This document shows positions 63,873-64,000 of a stretch of DNA of 64,000 nucleotides, piece after piece (position 1 is the first letter of the stretch; every line of letters begins with the position of its first letter). The position numbers were made by a program, and so were the translations under genes. This stretch comes from an uncultured Acetatifactor sp. (GTDB lineage: Bacteria; Bacillota; Clostridia; Lachnospirales; Lachnospiraceae). Under the pieces are notes generated by a model, which had not been told where the DNA came from, did not search any database, and saw only the letters and a program-made list of their open reading frames with translations. Location: contig CAKRRD010000003.1 of assembly GCA_934394815.1 (NCBI GenBank), forward strand, positions 1 to 64,000. Reading direction: 5' to 3'.

Positions 63873-64000
63873 TCAATTCAACGGCGCCCTGTAATACATC
63901 AGCGTATTGCACATATAGGTTCCAACCGCCAGGCATGCTGCTATCGTCCCATAGATCCAGATCCGATATTTCTCACATTCCATATCGTCAGCAGCCGCAT
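63873..64000 (-). CDS. C-terminal end of a membrane protein, cut by the window edge
   Basis: An open frame enters from the right edge and stops at 63873. The 41 visible residues include a probable membrane helix (IWIYGTIAACLAVGTYM) and a short tail (NTLMYYRAPLN). The start lies outside the window, so the family cannot be named. It ends 155 bases before the chromate transporter genes. Confidence 0.45.
   Translation of the reverse strand, partial: AAADDMECEKYRIWIYGTIAACLAVGTYMCNTLMYYRAPLN

Overview
The window looks like a chromosomal segment of a Gram-positive anaerobe of the class Clostridia, most likely family Lachnospiraceae. Pointers are strong AGGAGG-type ribosome binding sites, consensus SigA promoters, a CIRCE heat-shock operator, a Cys-type cytoplasmic formate dehydrogenase with an SfrB-like partner, a SpoIID-related protein, and a gene pair that I believe matches the DUF5716/DUF5717 families of that group. 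Most genes lie on the minus strand. No transposase, integrase or phage gene was seen.

Layout, left to right. 0.1-1.7 kb: a HAD phosphatase and a LysR regulator. 1.9-8.8 kb: purine operon purC-purF-purB-purF paralogue-purA (read right to left); the paralogue lacks the catalytic N-terminal Cys. 8.9-11.2 kb: polar amino acid ABC importer. 11.3-18.2 kb: a four-gene operon of unknown function (giant helical-repeat protein, actin/Hsp70-like ATPase, TPR-like protein, membrane coiled-coil protein). 18.3-20.3 kb: YtrA-type GntR regulator with an ABC exporter. 20.5-21.8 kb: plus-strand SpoIID-like/peptidoglycan-binding protein. 21.9-25.3 kb: htpG under CIRCE control and a PPIase lipoprotein.

25.5-39.8 kb is a formate/molybdenum block. 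An fdhA-sfrB-like operon lies beside a ten-gene operon for molybdate uptake (modABC), molybdopterin synthesis and insertion (moaA, moaC, MOSC-MogA, two moeA-type genes, MobA-MobB fusion) and FdhD. Both promoters carry the same 16-bp palindrome, ATGTAAGTGCTTACAT, overlapping the -10 box by two bases, so I infer one unknown regulator controls enzyme and cofactor supply together.

40.0-47.8 kb: ilvE, then a probable operon of a GGDEF protein, an ABC exporter, a beta-CASP nuclease, thyA and a dihydrofolate reductase gene. 48.0-49.1 kb: plus-strand acyltransferase. 49.1-49.3 kb: tRNA-Gly(GCC). 49.4-52.7 kb is repeat-rich: three members of a structured element family with terminal inverted repeats and variable-sequence hairpins, an eight-copy 51-bp tandem array, a GH3 protein lacking its catalytic residues, and a promoter followed by a long purine-rich non-coding stretch. 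52.7-57.0 kb: a PPTase with a heterodimeric ABC exporter. 57.0-60.1 kb: hisS-aspS. 60.2-62.4 kb: chemoreceptor and a 74-aa protein. 62.6-63.7 kb: two half-size chromate transporters, then the end of a membrane protein cut by the window edge.

Candidates most worth pursuing are the shared formate/molybdenum operator, the variable-stem repeat family with its tandem array, and the actin-like/TPR operon.
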